Assembly (NCBI GenBank): GCA_963665405.2
Contig: OY762261.2
Coordinates: 248,001 to 312,000, forward strand
DNA: 64,000 nucleotides
Direction of reading: 5' to 3'
Origin: G963665405 sp963665405
GTDB lineage: Bacteria; Chloroflexota; Dehalococcoidia; Lucifugimonadales; G963665405
The first letter of the stretch is position 1. Each line of letters opens with the position of its first letter. This document shows, piece by piece, positions 39,470 through 47,772 of the stretch. The notes under the pieces are model-generated. The model did not search any database. It saw nothing but the letters and a program-made list of their open reading frames with translations, and was not told where the DNA came from. The translations under genes and the position numbers were made by a program.

Positions 39470-39772
39470 CTAGTCCTCGCCGAGGCCCACGGCGTCCAAT
39501 GCGTCCTTGATCGAAACGCCGCTGGCGGTCAGCTGCGCGGCTGCCCTGGCCATCGTCAACACCGTGTCCGCCCGCCACAGGTGCTCGAAGCCCAGCGTGA
39601 CCGGAGTACCCAGCTTGCGGCTGAACTCGGCGGCCATAGCGTCCGCGACCGGCTGAACGGAGAAATCCAGATACCGCGCCGTCGCAGCCCTGCTTGCCGT
39701 GCCGTCCGCATCGGAGCGGATCAAGGCCGCGGGGACGCCGCAGGAGCTCACAAGGTCCATGCCCGCGTCGGA
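39470..39772 (-). pseudogene. Phage portal protein, C-terminal fragment
   Basis: The 100-codon frame reads DLVSSCGVPAALIRSDADGT, then AATARYLDFSVQPVADAM and TLGFEHLWRADTVLTMARAA. This is the pattern of the end of HK97-type portal proteins, which form the capsid vertex for DNA entry. Its 5' part is cut off by the end of IS21 copy B at 39774. It shows that the island was a prophage whose structural genes have been lost. Confidence 0.65.
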
Positions 39773-39902
39773 GTGTCAAGGGCGGCGAGAAGGTGTACCA
39801 CTGCGGCGGAGGAATCGTGTACCACCGGCACGATGAGAAAGGACTGAATTGGGAGCCGGGTGGGATCAGGTCAGGAGCAGGGGTCCGCAGTTCCGGAGTG
39901 AG

Positions 39903-40685
39903 TCAGGAGTCGACCGGATCATCCGATACCTGGGAGGCGGCGCTCTGCCGGCTGTGCTTGAGACGGTAGCTGTCGCCGTTCATCTCCAGGATGTGAACGT
40001 GGTGGGTGAGCCGGTCAAGCAGAGCGCCGGTGAGCCTCTCGGAGCCGAACACGTCGGTCCACTCGTCGAAGGGCAGGTTGGTGGTGACCAGGACGGAGCC
40101 CCGTTCGTAGCGCTGGCTGAAGACCTCGAAGAGGAGTTCCGCACCGGTGGTGGAGAGGGGGACGAAGCCCAACTCGTCGATGATGAGAAGCCTGAGGCGG
40201 GCCAGTTGCCGCTGCAGGTTGAGCAGCCGGCGATCGTCTCTGGCCTCCATGAGCTCGTGGACCAGGGCCGCGGCGGTGGTGAAGCCTACGGACATTCCCT
40301 TTTGGCAGGCGGCCAGGCCCAGACCCAGGGCCACGTGGGTCTTGCCGGTGCCACTGTTGCCGACGGCGATGACATTCTCCCTATGCTCGATGTATTCACA
40401 CCGGGCCAGTTCCATGACCAGTTGTTTGTTCACCGAGGGTATGGCCAGGAAGTCGAAGGTGTCCAGGCTTTTGACGGCAGGGAAACGGGCGGCCCGGATC
40501 CGGCGCTGCACCATGCGCTGGTGTCGGTCAATGAGTTCCAGTTCGGAGAGACGCAGCAGGTAGTCAGGGTGGTCCACATTCTCGGCGGCGCACTGGGCGG
40601 CCAGCTTGCGGTACTCCCTGAGGAAGGTGGGAAGCCGTAGTTCCTTCAGGTGGTGTTCCAGGAGCAGCGTGGACCGGTTGCTCAT
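39903..40685 (-). CDS. istB: IS21 helper ATPase IstB, copy B
   Basis: The intact 260-residue AAA+ ATPase has GNSGTGKTH (Walker A) and LLIIDELGF (Walker B) and the normal C-terminus after EMNGDSYRLKHSRQ. It differs from copy A by one substitution near the Walker motif (IAVGN for ITVGN) and by keeping the correct frame at its end. It overlaps istA by four bases. Confidence 0.95.
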   Translation of the reverse strand: MSNRSTLLLEHHLKELRLPTFLREYRKLAAQCAAENVDHPDYLLRLSELELIDRHQRMVQRRIRAARFPAVKSLDTFDFLAIPSVNKQLVMELARCEYIEHRENVIAVGNSGTGKTHVALGLGLAACQKGMSVGFTTAAALVHELMEARDDRRLLNLQRQLARLRLLIIDELGFVPLSTTGAELLFEVFSQRYERGSVLVTTNLPFDEWTDVFGSERLTGALLDRLTHHVHILEMNGDSYRLKHSRQSAASQVSDDPVDS

Positions 40686-42172
40686 GCCGCCCTCCCCGGC
40701 AGGAGGGCCAGGTAGTCCGTGGCGCTGGTGGTCTTCACGCTGACCCGGGGCAGGTAGGGATAGAGGTCCAGGTCAAGCCTGGGGGGTCGTCCTTCCAGGT
40801 GACACAGCAGCAGGTGCTTCACGGCATCAAAACTGATGGCGCCCAGCCGGAGGGCGTCCTGCACGGCGTGGTGGACTTCCTGGTGGGAGAAATTTTCCAG
40901 AAGTCGCAGCACCTGCACGAATTCCCGCTTGCCCCTCCGTCCCATCCTGGACTCCAGCAGACGGCGCAGCGTAGCGAACTCTTCGGGGAGTTGCCATCCT
41001 TGCAACGGAGCGGCCTGGTCCAGGGCCGCCGTCTTCTGCTCCAACAGGGGCAGGTAGTGGATGGGATCGAAGACGAAGTCGTCCCTTTCGTAGGAGCGGG
41101 GATGTCTGGCAATGACCTCAGCGCCGCAGCTGATCACCACCTCAGCCACGTAGCCTTTTACCAGCACGTCCCGGTGTCCAAAGGCCACCGGCGCCGAGTA
41201 GTCATTGGTCTTGTACCGGACCAGGGACAGGGAGCTCACCCGGCTGGCCTGCTTATTGCAGGCATCATAGGGCACGGCGGGCAGGGGCAGCAGGGCTTCC
41301 AGGTCCCGCTCCATGCGCTGGCCGATGGTCTCATCGTGTCCTCGCAGCACGGAGTCCATCCGTGCCAGGCAGCGCTCCTCCAGGTGGGCATTCAGGGCGT
41401 CAAAGCTCTGGAAGGACGGCACGGGTACCAGGAAGTTGCGGCGCACGTAGCCCACCATCCCTTCCACCTTCCCCTTGTCATTGCCCTTGCCAGGACGGCC
41501 GAACCGGTCCTCGAACAGGTAGTGGGACTGTAACTCGGTGAAGGCTCGGGTCCGCTGGCGCCTGCCGTCGCCCAGTATCCGGGCCACCGCCAGCTTCGTG
41601 TTGTCGTACAGAATGCTCTGGGGCACGCCGCCCAGAGAGGCGAAAGCCGAGACGTGGCCGTCCAGGAACGCCTCGGTGGTCTCTGCCGGATAGGCCTTCA
41701 CGAAGCAGCCATCGCTGTGGGGCAGGTCCAGCACCAAGTAGTGCGCCTTCCGCTCCACCCCGCCGATGATCACCCGGGCTTCGCCAAAGTCGCACTGGGC
41801 GTGGCCTGGCGCGTGGGACAAGGGGACGAACATCTCCTGGGTCCGCCGCCGGCGCTCCCTCACATAGTCCTTGACTATGGTGTACTGACCGTCGAACCCG
41901 TGCTCGTCACGCAGCCGCTCAAAGATCCGCTTGGCCGTGTGGCGCTGCTTCCTGGGAACCTGGCGGTCAGCTTCCAGGATGGCGTCAATCACCCCGGTGA
42001 AGGGCTCAAGCCTGGGCCGGCGGGGTGGGTCCTGGCGTCGGTATCCTGGGGGCGCCGAGTAGGCCAGCATCTTGCGCACCGTGTCCCGGTGCAGGCCAAA
42101 CACCCGGGAGGCTTCCCGAACGCTCATCCCTTCTACCATGCAGGCCCGGCGAACTCGTACGTAAATCTCCAC
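40682..42172 (-). CDS. istA: IS21 transposase IstA, copy B
   Basis: The sequence is near-identical to copy A through the helix-turn-helix and DDE core. At the start a T-to-A change turns ATG-TAT-CAC into ATG-TAA-CAC. The usual start is therefore followed by a stop, and translation must begin at GTG 42172 (VEIYVRVRR), without the first residues. The ribosome binding site for that GTG is poor, so expression is probably lower than from copies A and C. Confidence 0.9.
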   Translation of the reverse strand: MEIYVRVRRACMVEGMSVREASRVFGLHRDTVRKMLAYSAPPGYRRQDPPRRPRLEPFTGVIDAILEADRQVPRKQRHTAKRIFERLRDEHGFDGQYTIVKDYVRERRRRTQEMFVPLSHAPGHAQCDFGEARVIIGGVERKAHYLVLDLPHSDGCFVKAYPAETTEAFLDGHVSAFASLGGVPQSILYDNTKLAVARILGDGRRQRTRAFTELQSHYLFEDRFGRPGKGNDKGKVEGMVGYVRRNFLVPVPSFQSFDALNAHLEERCLARMDSVLRGHDETIGQRMERDLEALLPLPAVPYDACNKQASRVSSLSLVRYKTNDYSAPVAFGHRDVLVKGYVAEVVISCGAEVIARHPRSYERDDFVFDPIHYLPLLEQKTAALDQAAPLQGWQLPEEFATLRRLLESRMGRRGKREFVQVLRLLENFSHQEVHHAVQDALRLGAISFDAVKHLLLCHLEGRPPRLDLDLYPYLPRVSVKTTSATDYLALLPGRAA

Positions 42173-42286
42173 GTGTTACATCCATAACACCTTCCATAGA
42201 CTGATAATCAGCCTTACGAAAGGCAGAGGACGGTACGATTTTCCACCGCCACAATTCAGGCAGTCGAGACGCCCACGTGGTCCACT

Positions 42287-42667
42287 TTACCTCCGCCTTT
42301 TACACATGAGGAGGGCGCCCGCAAAGCAATCCGCCGCGAACTCCTTGGGATCGAAGCGGGGTATGTCCCACTGCTCAACGAGCTCGTCGATCTCCACTCC
42401 GTCGCTCCGGCAGTGGTGACCAAGCTCGTGGGCACAGGTAAATGCCCGGCGGCCGGGTGGGCGCAACGACGAGACGATGATGGTAGGACAGGAAGCAGAC
42501 AAGTACATCCCCTCCATCCTGGGAAGGTCCAGGAACCTGACCTCGAGGCCAAGTTTCTCAGCGAGGTCGTACACACAGATAGCTTGGTCAAGCCCATAGC
42601 CTACTGAGAGGCGGGTGCGCAGGGCGGCCGCTATCGCCTGCCGGGCGATCGCTCGCCGATCGTTCAT
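42287..42667 (-). pseudogene. ImmA/IrrE metallopeptidase, C-terminus cut by IS21
   Basis: The 126-residue frame has the zinc-protease motif H80-E81-LG-H84 (AHELGHH) and the family's FAADCFAGALLM stretch. Right after ALLM it enters the IS21 end and stops with CKRRR. Intact relatives are about twice as long or carry more helices after this point. ImmA-type proteases cleave the paired XRE repressor in phages and mobile elements. It overlaps the XRE gene by four bases. The catalytic site is kept, but folding and function are uncertain. Confidence 0.85.
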
Positions 42668-43017
42668 TCGGTGGCGCCTCTTGAGGCGCGGAGCGCCTGC
42701 ACAAGCTGGAGGACTCGTTCGAGGTCTTCTTCTCGCAACTTGCTCAACTCCCTCGCCGCCAGCTTTACGCGGTCGGCAGCGAGGCTCGAATCCTCATCCC
42801 CCTCCCCCACGATCCAGGGGATGTTCACCCCATACATCTCAGCCAGCGTGGCAAGCTCCTCGGCGGATACTCTTCTGCGTCCTGCCTCGATCTCTGACAC
42901 CGTCGGACGGTGCCAGTCGAAACTCTTGGCTACCTGACCCTGAGTGAGGCCAGCCATCTCCCTGGACAGGCGAAGGCGCGACGCGATTGCCCTTCGCTTA
43001 TCTTGGTGTTCTGTCAT
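42664..43017 (-). CDS. XRE-family transcriptional regulator
   Basis: The 117-residue protein has an N-terminal Cro/CI helix-turn-helix (RLRLSREMAGLTQGQVAKSF, then HRPTVSEIEAGRRRVSAEEL) followed by a helical tail. It overlaps the ACP-like gene upstream and the ImmA gene downstream by four bases each, so all three form one translationally coupled operon. It probably binds the palindromes at 43317-43343 over the operon promoter and represses itself. ImmA would relieve this by cleavage, as in ICEBs1. Confidence 0.92.
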   Translation of the reverse strand: MTEHQDKRRAIASRLRLSREMAGLTQGQVAKSFDWHRPTVSEIEAGRRRVSAEELATLAEMYGVNIPWIVGEGDEDSSLAADRVKLAARELSKLREEDLERVLQLVQALRASRGATE

Positions 43018-43307
43018 CTTGCAATAGCCTCTGCCCCGACGTAGGTACTCAGGTTGTCCGCTATCTCGCTAACCGACAACACCCGCTTCCCGTCGTTGGA
43101 GATGAAGGGGTTGTAGTCTTCAGGAAGATCAACCCCCAGGGACTCCGATAGCATGACGGTCGCTTCCACGCCGCTCAGGCTGTCGAAGCCCTCCACGCCC
43201 CCCACCGGACGCGTAGACGCACCTATGCCTGCGCTTGACCGCCCACTCACCTCTTGCACGTGGGCTAAGGTTTGGACTACCTTGGTGACGATCTCTTGTT
43301 TGTCCAT
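43014..43307 (-). CDS. Acyl/peptidyl carrier protein-like protein
   Basis: ATG 43307 is preferred (AAGG eight bases upstream) to GTG 43313. The 97-residue protein has the phosphopantetheine attachment motif FDSLS with S43, then VEATVMLSESLGVDLPEDY and the SVSEIADNLSTYV helix, as in acyl carrier proteins. The N-terminal 20 residues are helical, and residues 20-38 form a flexible serine/glycine-rich stretch not usual in ACPs. No acyl-processing enzyme is nearby. Being first in an operon with an XRE repressor and an ImmA protease is unusual; a signalling or partner-tethering role is a guess. Confidence 0.75.
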   Translation of the reverse strand: MDKQEIVTKVVQTLAHVQEVSGRSSAGIGASTRPVGGVEGFDSLSGVEATVMLSESLGVDLPEDYNPFISNDGKRVLSVSEIADNLSTYVGAEAIAR

Positions 43308-43316
43308 AATCACCGC

Positions 43317-43363
43317 CTTACTTGAGGTAAGAATATCTTACCTATCCGAGCCGGGGGTGTCAA
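43317..43363 (-). promoter_or_regulatory. Promoter and overlapping operator of the ACP-XRE-ImmA operon
   Basis: On the minus strand TTGACA (43358-43363), exactly 17 bases, then TAAGAT (43335-43340) is a near-consensus promoter. Two palindromes overlap its -10 and start region: AGGTAAG-N5-CTTACCT (43325-43343) and CTTAC-N5-GTAAG (43317-43331). They share a half site, so the GTAAG/CTTAC boxes recur every 10 bases, one helical turn. A dimeric repressor bound here would block transcription, so autoregulation by the XRE protein is likely. Confidence 0.85.
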
Positions 43364-43956
43364 TGACGTTACGGAGCCTCGGTGCTCAAGGGTAGCCTTA
43401 CCCTGGGGTCAGCAAGGGATGCTGGCCCTCAAGTTCAAGTTGGAGAGCTTGGGCCAACGGAGCTTCGGCAACCTTGGTGCCACTCACAGGCTACCCAGCC
43501 ACATCTCGAAGACGGTTCTGTCTACCGTCCACTTAGGCCCACCAGTCGTAACTTTCCCACACCAACATGTAGAGTCCTTCTTCGAGATCTCTCTCGACGG
43601 TGACTAGCGCCTAGCTGTCGATTATCAAGATCCAGACCCTAACTTGCCAGATCTGGCCTTTCGGCAAATCGCGAGTCGTCGATCCGCCTCGCCTCGCTTT
43701 GCCCGATACCTTCCGGCTCTGTTAGACTCGCAAGAACCTACGGGTAGACGGGCCCCGGCGTTGCGCATGTTCTCCGGATCGAAGAATCTCGCGACGTGTG
43801 ATTGCACTGAGCCAGCGCGCGGCTACCTCGCGGTGTTGCTCATATTGCCGCTCCTGTCGGCGTGCGGACACGACCCAGCCTCTACTCCCAGCCCAGCAGA
43901 CCGCGGGACTATGTACCTTAAGTGGTCTTGAAACCTGCTCCAGAGGAGGTGCTTCA
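43364..43956. other. Intergenic region with no supported gene
   Basis: Short plus frames (for example 62 codons from 43419) have no recognisable domain. The end of the stretch carries GGAGGTGCTTCA before the next gene. Confidence 0.4.
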
Positions 43957-44424
43957 ATGAAAGAGGAGCGAGACGATCTGCTCTTTCTACGGATCGCCCA
44001 GGAGGCGGCGAATCGATCCGATTGTCTTCGCCGGAAGACGGGGGCAGCCTTGGTCATTGATGGTGCCCCTACCTTAGAAGCTCACAACGGCACACCATTG
44101 AACACCGAGTCCTGTTCCAGAGGCGGATGCCCTCGATGCGCGTCAGATGCAGTTGAGCCAGGAGGTTATGAGCGGTGTGCCTGCGTTCACGCCCAGGAGA
44201 ACGCGGTCGCACTCGCTGCCCGTGAAGGGTTACGTACTGAGGGCGCTTCGTTGTTCTGTACGCTCAGGCCGTGCCTGGGGTGTCTGAAGACTCTGATCCA
44301 AGCTGGCATGACCAGGGTCGTGTACACAGAGACGGTTGAACTGGATCCAGATCTGGAGATTCTGTGGCATCGGCTGGTGCAGGAGTCAGGTCTCAAGACT
44401 AGGCACTGTCCCTCCCGGGTTTGA
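43957..44424 (+). CDS. dCMP deaminase-like protein with changed catalytic motif
   Basis: ATG 43957 has GGAGG 7 bases upstream and starts a 155-residue protein of the cytidine/deoxycytidylate deaminase fold. CLRRKTGAALV, RGGCPRCASD and the zinc pair in LRPCLGC (C106, C109) match eukaryote-like dCMP deaminases. The zinc histidine is H78, but the motif reads HAQEN instead of HAEEN, so the catalytic glutamate is replaced by Q80. It may be inactive or regulatory, or E81 may compensate. Such enzymes make dUMP from dCMP and occur in phages and defence systems. It sits in the island without obvious partners. Confidence 0.8.
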   Translation: MKEERDDLLFLRIAQEAANRSDCLRRKTGAALVIDGAPTLEAHNGTPLNTESCSRGGCPRCASDAVEPGGYERCACVHAQENAVALAAREGLRTEGASLFCTLRPCLGCLKTLIQAGMTRVVYTETVELDPDLEILWHRLVQESGLKTRHCPSRV

Positions 44425-44486
44425 GCATGACGGCGCCCAAGTGGCGTTGTAGGAGACAACACAACAACCGGTGCATCCAGCGACAG

Positions 44487-44642
44487 ACACTTCGTCCGAC
44501 GTAGGTACGATGCGGCCAAGACCGTGGCGGCGGTCGCCATGAGGATGCGCGATGAGGTTGACGTGGGAACGTTGACGAGGGAGTTGGTGACGGTAGTGGA
44601 GGAGACGATACAGCCAGCGCATATCTCGGTGGCTAAGAACCA
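44487..44642 (+). pseudogene. Fragment of a sensor-kinase-type membrane protein
   Basis: A short stretch reads FVRRRYDAAKTVAAVAMRM, then RDEVDVGTLTRELVTVVEET and IQPAHISV. This resembles the end of the linker in large actinobacterial and Chloroflexota membrane sensors (typically RYDAARTL ... RDEVDLDAL ... VVEETMQPAHVSLWLR). Neither a start nor the remainder of the gene is present on either side. It is a relic. The assignment is from memory of the pattern. Confidence 0.45.
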
Positions 44643-44831
44643 CCCTCAGAAGAGGCGCGCCGGTTGCATGAAGGACCCTGTCTACGATGCTCCCAAGTGC
44701 CCACCTGGAGATTCCGGAGCGCCCATGAGTAGACGGGTTGGTCCGACCAGTCTCTAAATACTCAACACACTTACAAATCAGGCTCGGTAGTTGGCGAAAT
44801 TAGACCGAGCGCTGCTACTTGCCAGACCCGC

Positions 44832-45983
44832 CTACGGGACGTACAGCTCTGTGTCAGATAGGATCTCATCTCCCCCGTTGCCGCCGGCCAACAGGACGGT
44901 GCCATCGTTGAGCAGCGTACCCGAATGCCAGTAACGAGGTCTCTTCATCTCACCTATCGACACCCAGGTCCCCGTGGCCGGATCGTAGGTCTCAGCCGAC
45001 CGCAGGTTGCCGATGCCTCCTGCTATCAGGACCCTGCCATCCGGTAACAACGTCGCCGTATGCTCCGCGTGCGGCCCGTGCGTGTTCCCGGCCGGCGTCC
45101 AGGAGTTGGTGTCGGGGTCCCATATCTCGGCCAGGGTAAGGGTCTTTCCCTTCCCACCGACAACCAGCACCCTCCCGTCCCTCAGTAGCGTAGCCGTGTG
45201 CAGCACCCTGCCCTCCGACATAGTGCCCGCCGAGGACCAGGTATCGGTCGCCGGGTCGTAGACCTCTCCCGAGTCGAGATAGGGGCCGTCGCGTTTCCCT
45301 CCTCCAACAACCAGGACCCGGCCATCAGCCAGTCGGGTCGCCCGATGTAGGTATCGGGGTATGGCCATTGCAGACGTCTCGGTCCAGGTCCCTGCGATGG
45401 GGTCATAAACGTCGCTGGAGTCGAGTGATCTGAAAAGCGGGTCTTTGCCGCCGATGACCATGACCCGGCCGTCCTGAAGCACCACGGCCTCAGGGCGCTC
45501 TCGGCCCACGCTCATCTTCGAGGACAGCGACCAGGTTCCCGTCTCCGGGTCCCACACCTCTGCAGACTTGAGGCCCTCCTTGTGGTCTCCCACACCCCCG
45601 GCCACAAGCACCCTGCCGTCGGGGAGTAGGGCGCTCGCCATATCCTTTCGCGCCTCCGACATACTGCCGGTGGGCGTCCACGTTTTCGACCCGGGGTCAT
45701 ACACTTCGGCAACCGAGTAGTAGTACACGTAGTTGCCGTGCCCCTCGCCCCTGCCGCCGGCCGTCAGGACCCTACCGTCCTTCAGGAGCGTCGCGGAGTG
45801 GGATTGGCGGTCGGCCTTCATACGCCCCGAGCCGGTGCTGAAGCGTCCCGGACCGGTCTGTCCGCCGTCGCCGACCGGGCCCGTTTCGGATACGTCCGAG
45901 GGGGCGGCCGGGGTCGACTCTTTGCACGATATGAGCAGGGCAGCCATCACCACGGCCACTATGACCAGGCTTAGCCCGCGCAT
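44832..45983 (-). CDS. Kelch-repeat lipoprotein
   Basis: ATG 45983 follows GGGGGAG and begins a lipoprotein signal (MRGLSLVIVAVVMAALLISC, lipobox LISC). An upstream in-frame ATG would bury the signal. After a short disordered linker come seven Kelch units (RxxHTATLLxDGRVLVxGG, then a tail of the form AEVYDPxTxTWTPTGSMS), enough for a complete propeller. It should be anchored in the membrane facing out. It resembles the Kelch half of the 15200-17788 protein but has no PPC domains. No partner is evident in the island. Confidence 0.9.
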   Translation of the reverse strand: MRGLSLVIVAVVMAALLISCKESTPAAPSDVSETGPVGDGGQTGPGRFSTGSGRMKADRQSHSATLLKDGRVLTAGGRGEGHGNYVYYYSVAEVYDPGSKTWTPTGSMSEARKDMASALLPDGRVLVAGGVGDHKEGLKSAEVWDPETGTWSLSSKMSVGRERPEAVVLQDGRVMVIGGKDPLFRSLDSSDVYDPIAGTWTETSAMAIPRYLHRATRLADGRVLVVGGGKRDGPYLDSGEVYDPATDTWSSAGTMSEGRVLHTATLLRDGRVLVVGGKGKTLTLAEIWDPDTNSWTPAGNTHGPHAEHTATLLPDGRVLIAGGIGNLRSAETYDPATGTWVSIGEMKRPRYWHSGTLLNDGTVLLAGGNGGDEILSDTELYVP

Positions 45984-46083
45984 CTTTTCTCCCCCGGGCA
46001 TCGTATTCTGGAAATACTGCGTTGAATGGGACCGCATCGTCCCGGTAGGACGTTTGCAGTATGCGGTTTTCCGCGGCTTCGGG

Positions 46084-46194
46084 TCAAGTGACCTCACTCT
46101 TTCGGCTGGCGAGGGCCAGCACCAATCCCACAACGGCCAGGGCGACCCCTACCAGGAGGGCATCGCCGAAGGCCCGCACTATCGCCTGGCGAAC
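46084..46194 (-). pseudogene. C-terminal fragment, probably of an MFS transporter
   Basis: The 36-codon piece AVRQAIVRAFGDALLVGVAL, then AVVGLVLALASRKSEVT to the stop at 46084, looks like the last membrane helix of a drug-efflux-type MFS protein. It has no upstream part: the coding similarity ends at the palindrome at 46195. It is a relic. The identification rests on a short hydrophobic pattern and is tentative. Confidence 0.4.
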
Positions 46195-46220
46195 GGCGGA
46201 CTCCGACGTCGGAGTCCGCC
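46195..46220. repeat. Perfect 26-bp palindrome
   Basis: GGCGGACTCCGAC is followed without spacer by its exact reverse complement. It abuts the transporter relic. It could be a protein-binding site, a recombination end or the joint of an inversion; nothing nearby tells which. Confidence 0.85.
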
Positions 46221-46820
46221 ATGGACAGCTTCCAGTCGCCGATATTCTGAGGGGCTGAACATTGCGACGGGGGGCGAGCCCATTGTAGTGCTGTCAGCGA
46301 GCACGGGGCATTTTGTGCGTTCCAAAAAGGGGGTCCGCTGTCGAGCTAAACTCTGATGCGCTATATCGGGCGCTCCGAAAGGAAATCGTTTTGAGCTGTC
46401 TGAACGAATCGTCTGCGAGCTCGATCCACTTCTGGCCCACTCTGGCCACACAGGCCAGTCGCTGACCGCCATTGCTGAACACGAGACCGCTCGCCAATCG
46501 GCTCTCGAGCGCCCACGGCCTCGCCTAATAATCATCATCATCATCGCAGCATTGTCTGGTCCCTTCGACGTCGTCGTACCATGTCCCCTCACACTCAGCG
46601 GCACCGTTTTCGGGCGACCACTCTTCCAGGCGCTAAACATCCTGTGATACAATCCAAGATGGTGGCAGCATTCTAAGCACTCTCTGGTCAGCGTCTAACG
46701 GTCCACGGATCTCCTTCGGGCACTCCTTCGGCGTCCCACTGGATCTCCTCGCGAGTCGTTATGTGTCTCCGGCCTCGGTGACAGAACCTTGCCAACTACT
46801 TATGGAAAGGAGGGTTACCG
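46221..46820. other. Intergenic region with no supported gene
   Basis: Only short frames without domain resemblance are present. It includes an ATC microsatellite at about 46529-46546. The end carries AAAGGAGGG, the ribosome binding site of the zinc-ribbon gene. Confidence 0.4.
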
Positions 46821-47165
46821 ATGGCTTACGAAGATAGATCCCTGACTTGCGTTGAGTGTTCACAGTCGTTCACTTTCAGCGCAGACGATCAGTCGTACCA
46901 TGCCGAGAAGGGCTACACAAACGAGCCCAAGCGCTGTCCGTCCTGCCGACAGGCACGACGTGGCGGTCAGTCTGGCGGCAGCGGCGGTGGTGGTGGCGGG
47001 TACTCGGACGGCTACAGTCGAGCCCCGCGCGAGATGCACACCGTAGTGTGCGCCCAGTGCGGCAAGGACGCGACTGTACCGTTCCAGCCGCGAGGCGATC
47101 GCCCGGTTTACTGTAGCGACTGCTACAGTCAGCAGGGCGGACGGAGTTCGTCACCCCGATACTAG
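46821..47165 (+). CDS. Zinc-ribbon domain protein
   Basis: The 114-residue protein starts after a strong AAAGGAGGG site. The N-terminal zinc-ribbon has CVEC (C15, C18) and CPSC with KGYTNEPKRCPSCRQARR, a pattern of the probable zinc-binding (zf-CxxCx) family. A glycine-rich linker follows, then a second CAQC ... CSDC ribbon (VVCAQCGKDATVPFQPRGDR). No enzymatic motif is seen. Such proteins are common and abundant in Chloroflexota and may bind nucleic acids. A strong terminator follows at once, so it is a single-gene unit. Confidence 0.88.
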   Translation: MAYEDRSLTCVECSQSFTFSADDQSYHAEKGYTNEPKRCPSCRQARRGGQSGGSGGGGGGYSDGYSRAPREMHTVVCAQCGKDATVPFQPRGDRPVYCSDCYSQQGGRSSSPRY

Positions 47166-47174
47166 GGTAGAGCA

Positions 47175-47206
47175 AGAGGGGGCGATGGATCGCCCCCTCT
47201 TCTTTT
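47175..47206 (+). terminator. Rho-independent terminator
   Basis: A perfect 12-bp stem (AGAGGGGGCGAT with its complement, 2-base loop) is followed by TCTTTT. It ends the zinc-ribbon transcript 10 bases after its stop. Confidence 0.93.
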
Positions 47207-47338
47207 GTCGTTCCCAGCCCCACCCCATTCACGACTTGAGCCATGCTTGAGACGTGACCCGCGTTGCTCCTCGAAGGGTGACTCAACTTACCGGTTTCCT
47301 AGCGGAAGGACCAATCGGCAGTCCGGGTCAAGGCGGGA

Positions 47339-47599
47339 TTAAAGTCGTTCCCTGTACCCAGACGGCAAACGGTTAAGCGGCCCGGATCTTCCCCAACTTT
47401 CCGAAGCGGAGGCCAGAACGATCAGTGACCCTTGCGCCTGCCGGAAACTCTCGATTGCGAGCTCGTTCAAGCGGACCCGCCTCTCAGCCATGAGCCGCAG
47501 GGCGATCTTGAATAATCCCTCCCGCGACCCTCCCATCGCCAATACGTCTAGCTTCTCTACCTCCAAGTCGCTCAACCTGACTGATACCTGCTTTTTCAT
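47339..47599 (-). CDS. Small ribbon-helix-helix-like protein
   Basis: ATG 47599 has GGAGGG about 10 bases upstream; the longer frame to 47788 runs through the attR repeats and is not real. The 86-residue product begins MKKQVSVRLSDLEVEKLDVL, a strand plus first helix as in CopG/Arc-type DNA-binding proteins. The continuation MGGSREGLFKIALRLMAERR gives the second helix. The tail is not recognisable. It may regulate island excision, being next to attR, but that is inference. Confidence 0.55.
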   Translation of the reverse strand: MKKQVSVRLSDLEVEKLDVLAMGGSREGLFKIALRLMAERRVRLNELAIESFRQAQGSLIVLASASESWGRSGPLNRLPSGYRERL

Positions 47600-47702
47600 C
47601 TCTGCTAACCCTCCCTGTCTCAAAGTGCACCACCGAGACGAGGGGGTGTCAAGACCACCGTAACGTCTTACTGTCAAGGGGAGTCCGGGCGAGGGTCGAA
47701 TT

Positions 47703-47734
47703 TCGGTGGTAGGTGGTAGCAAAGGGGGTAGCAA
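47703..47734 (+). repeat. 32-bp repeat beside attR (probable integrase arm site)
   Basis: Exact copy of the 38172-38203 repeat in the same orientation, 38 bases before the attR core. On the excised circle it would lie on the other side of attP. Confidence 0.7.
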
Positions 47735-47772
47735 GCCACCAAAGCCAGATATAATAGGTTCGATTGCGGTAT

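Larger units (their letters stand above)
39774..42304 (-). mobile_element. IS21-family element, copy B
   Basis: Both terminal repeats are complete (TGTCAAGGGCGG at the left, rightmost bases CCTTTTACA). The flanks TCGGAG and CATGAG do not match, so there is no target duplication. It separates the portal fragment from a truncated ImmA gene. A single copy left after recombination between two direct copies, with loss of the DNA between them, would look like this. It is inverted relative to copy A. Confidence 0.9.
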
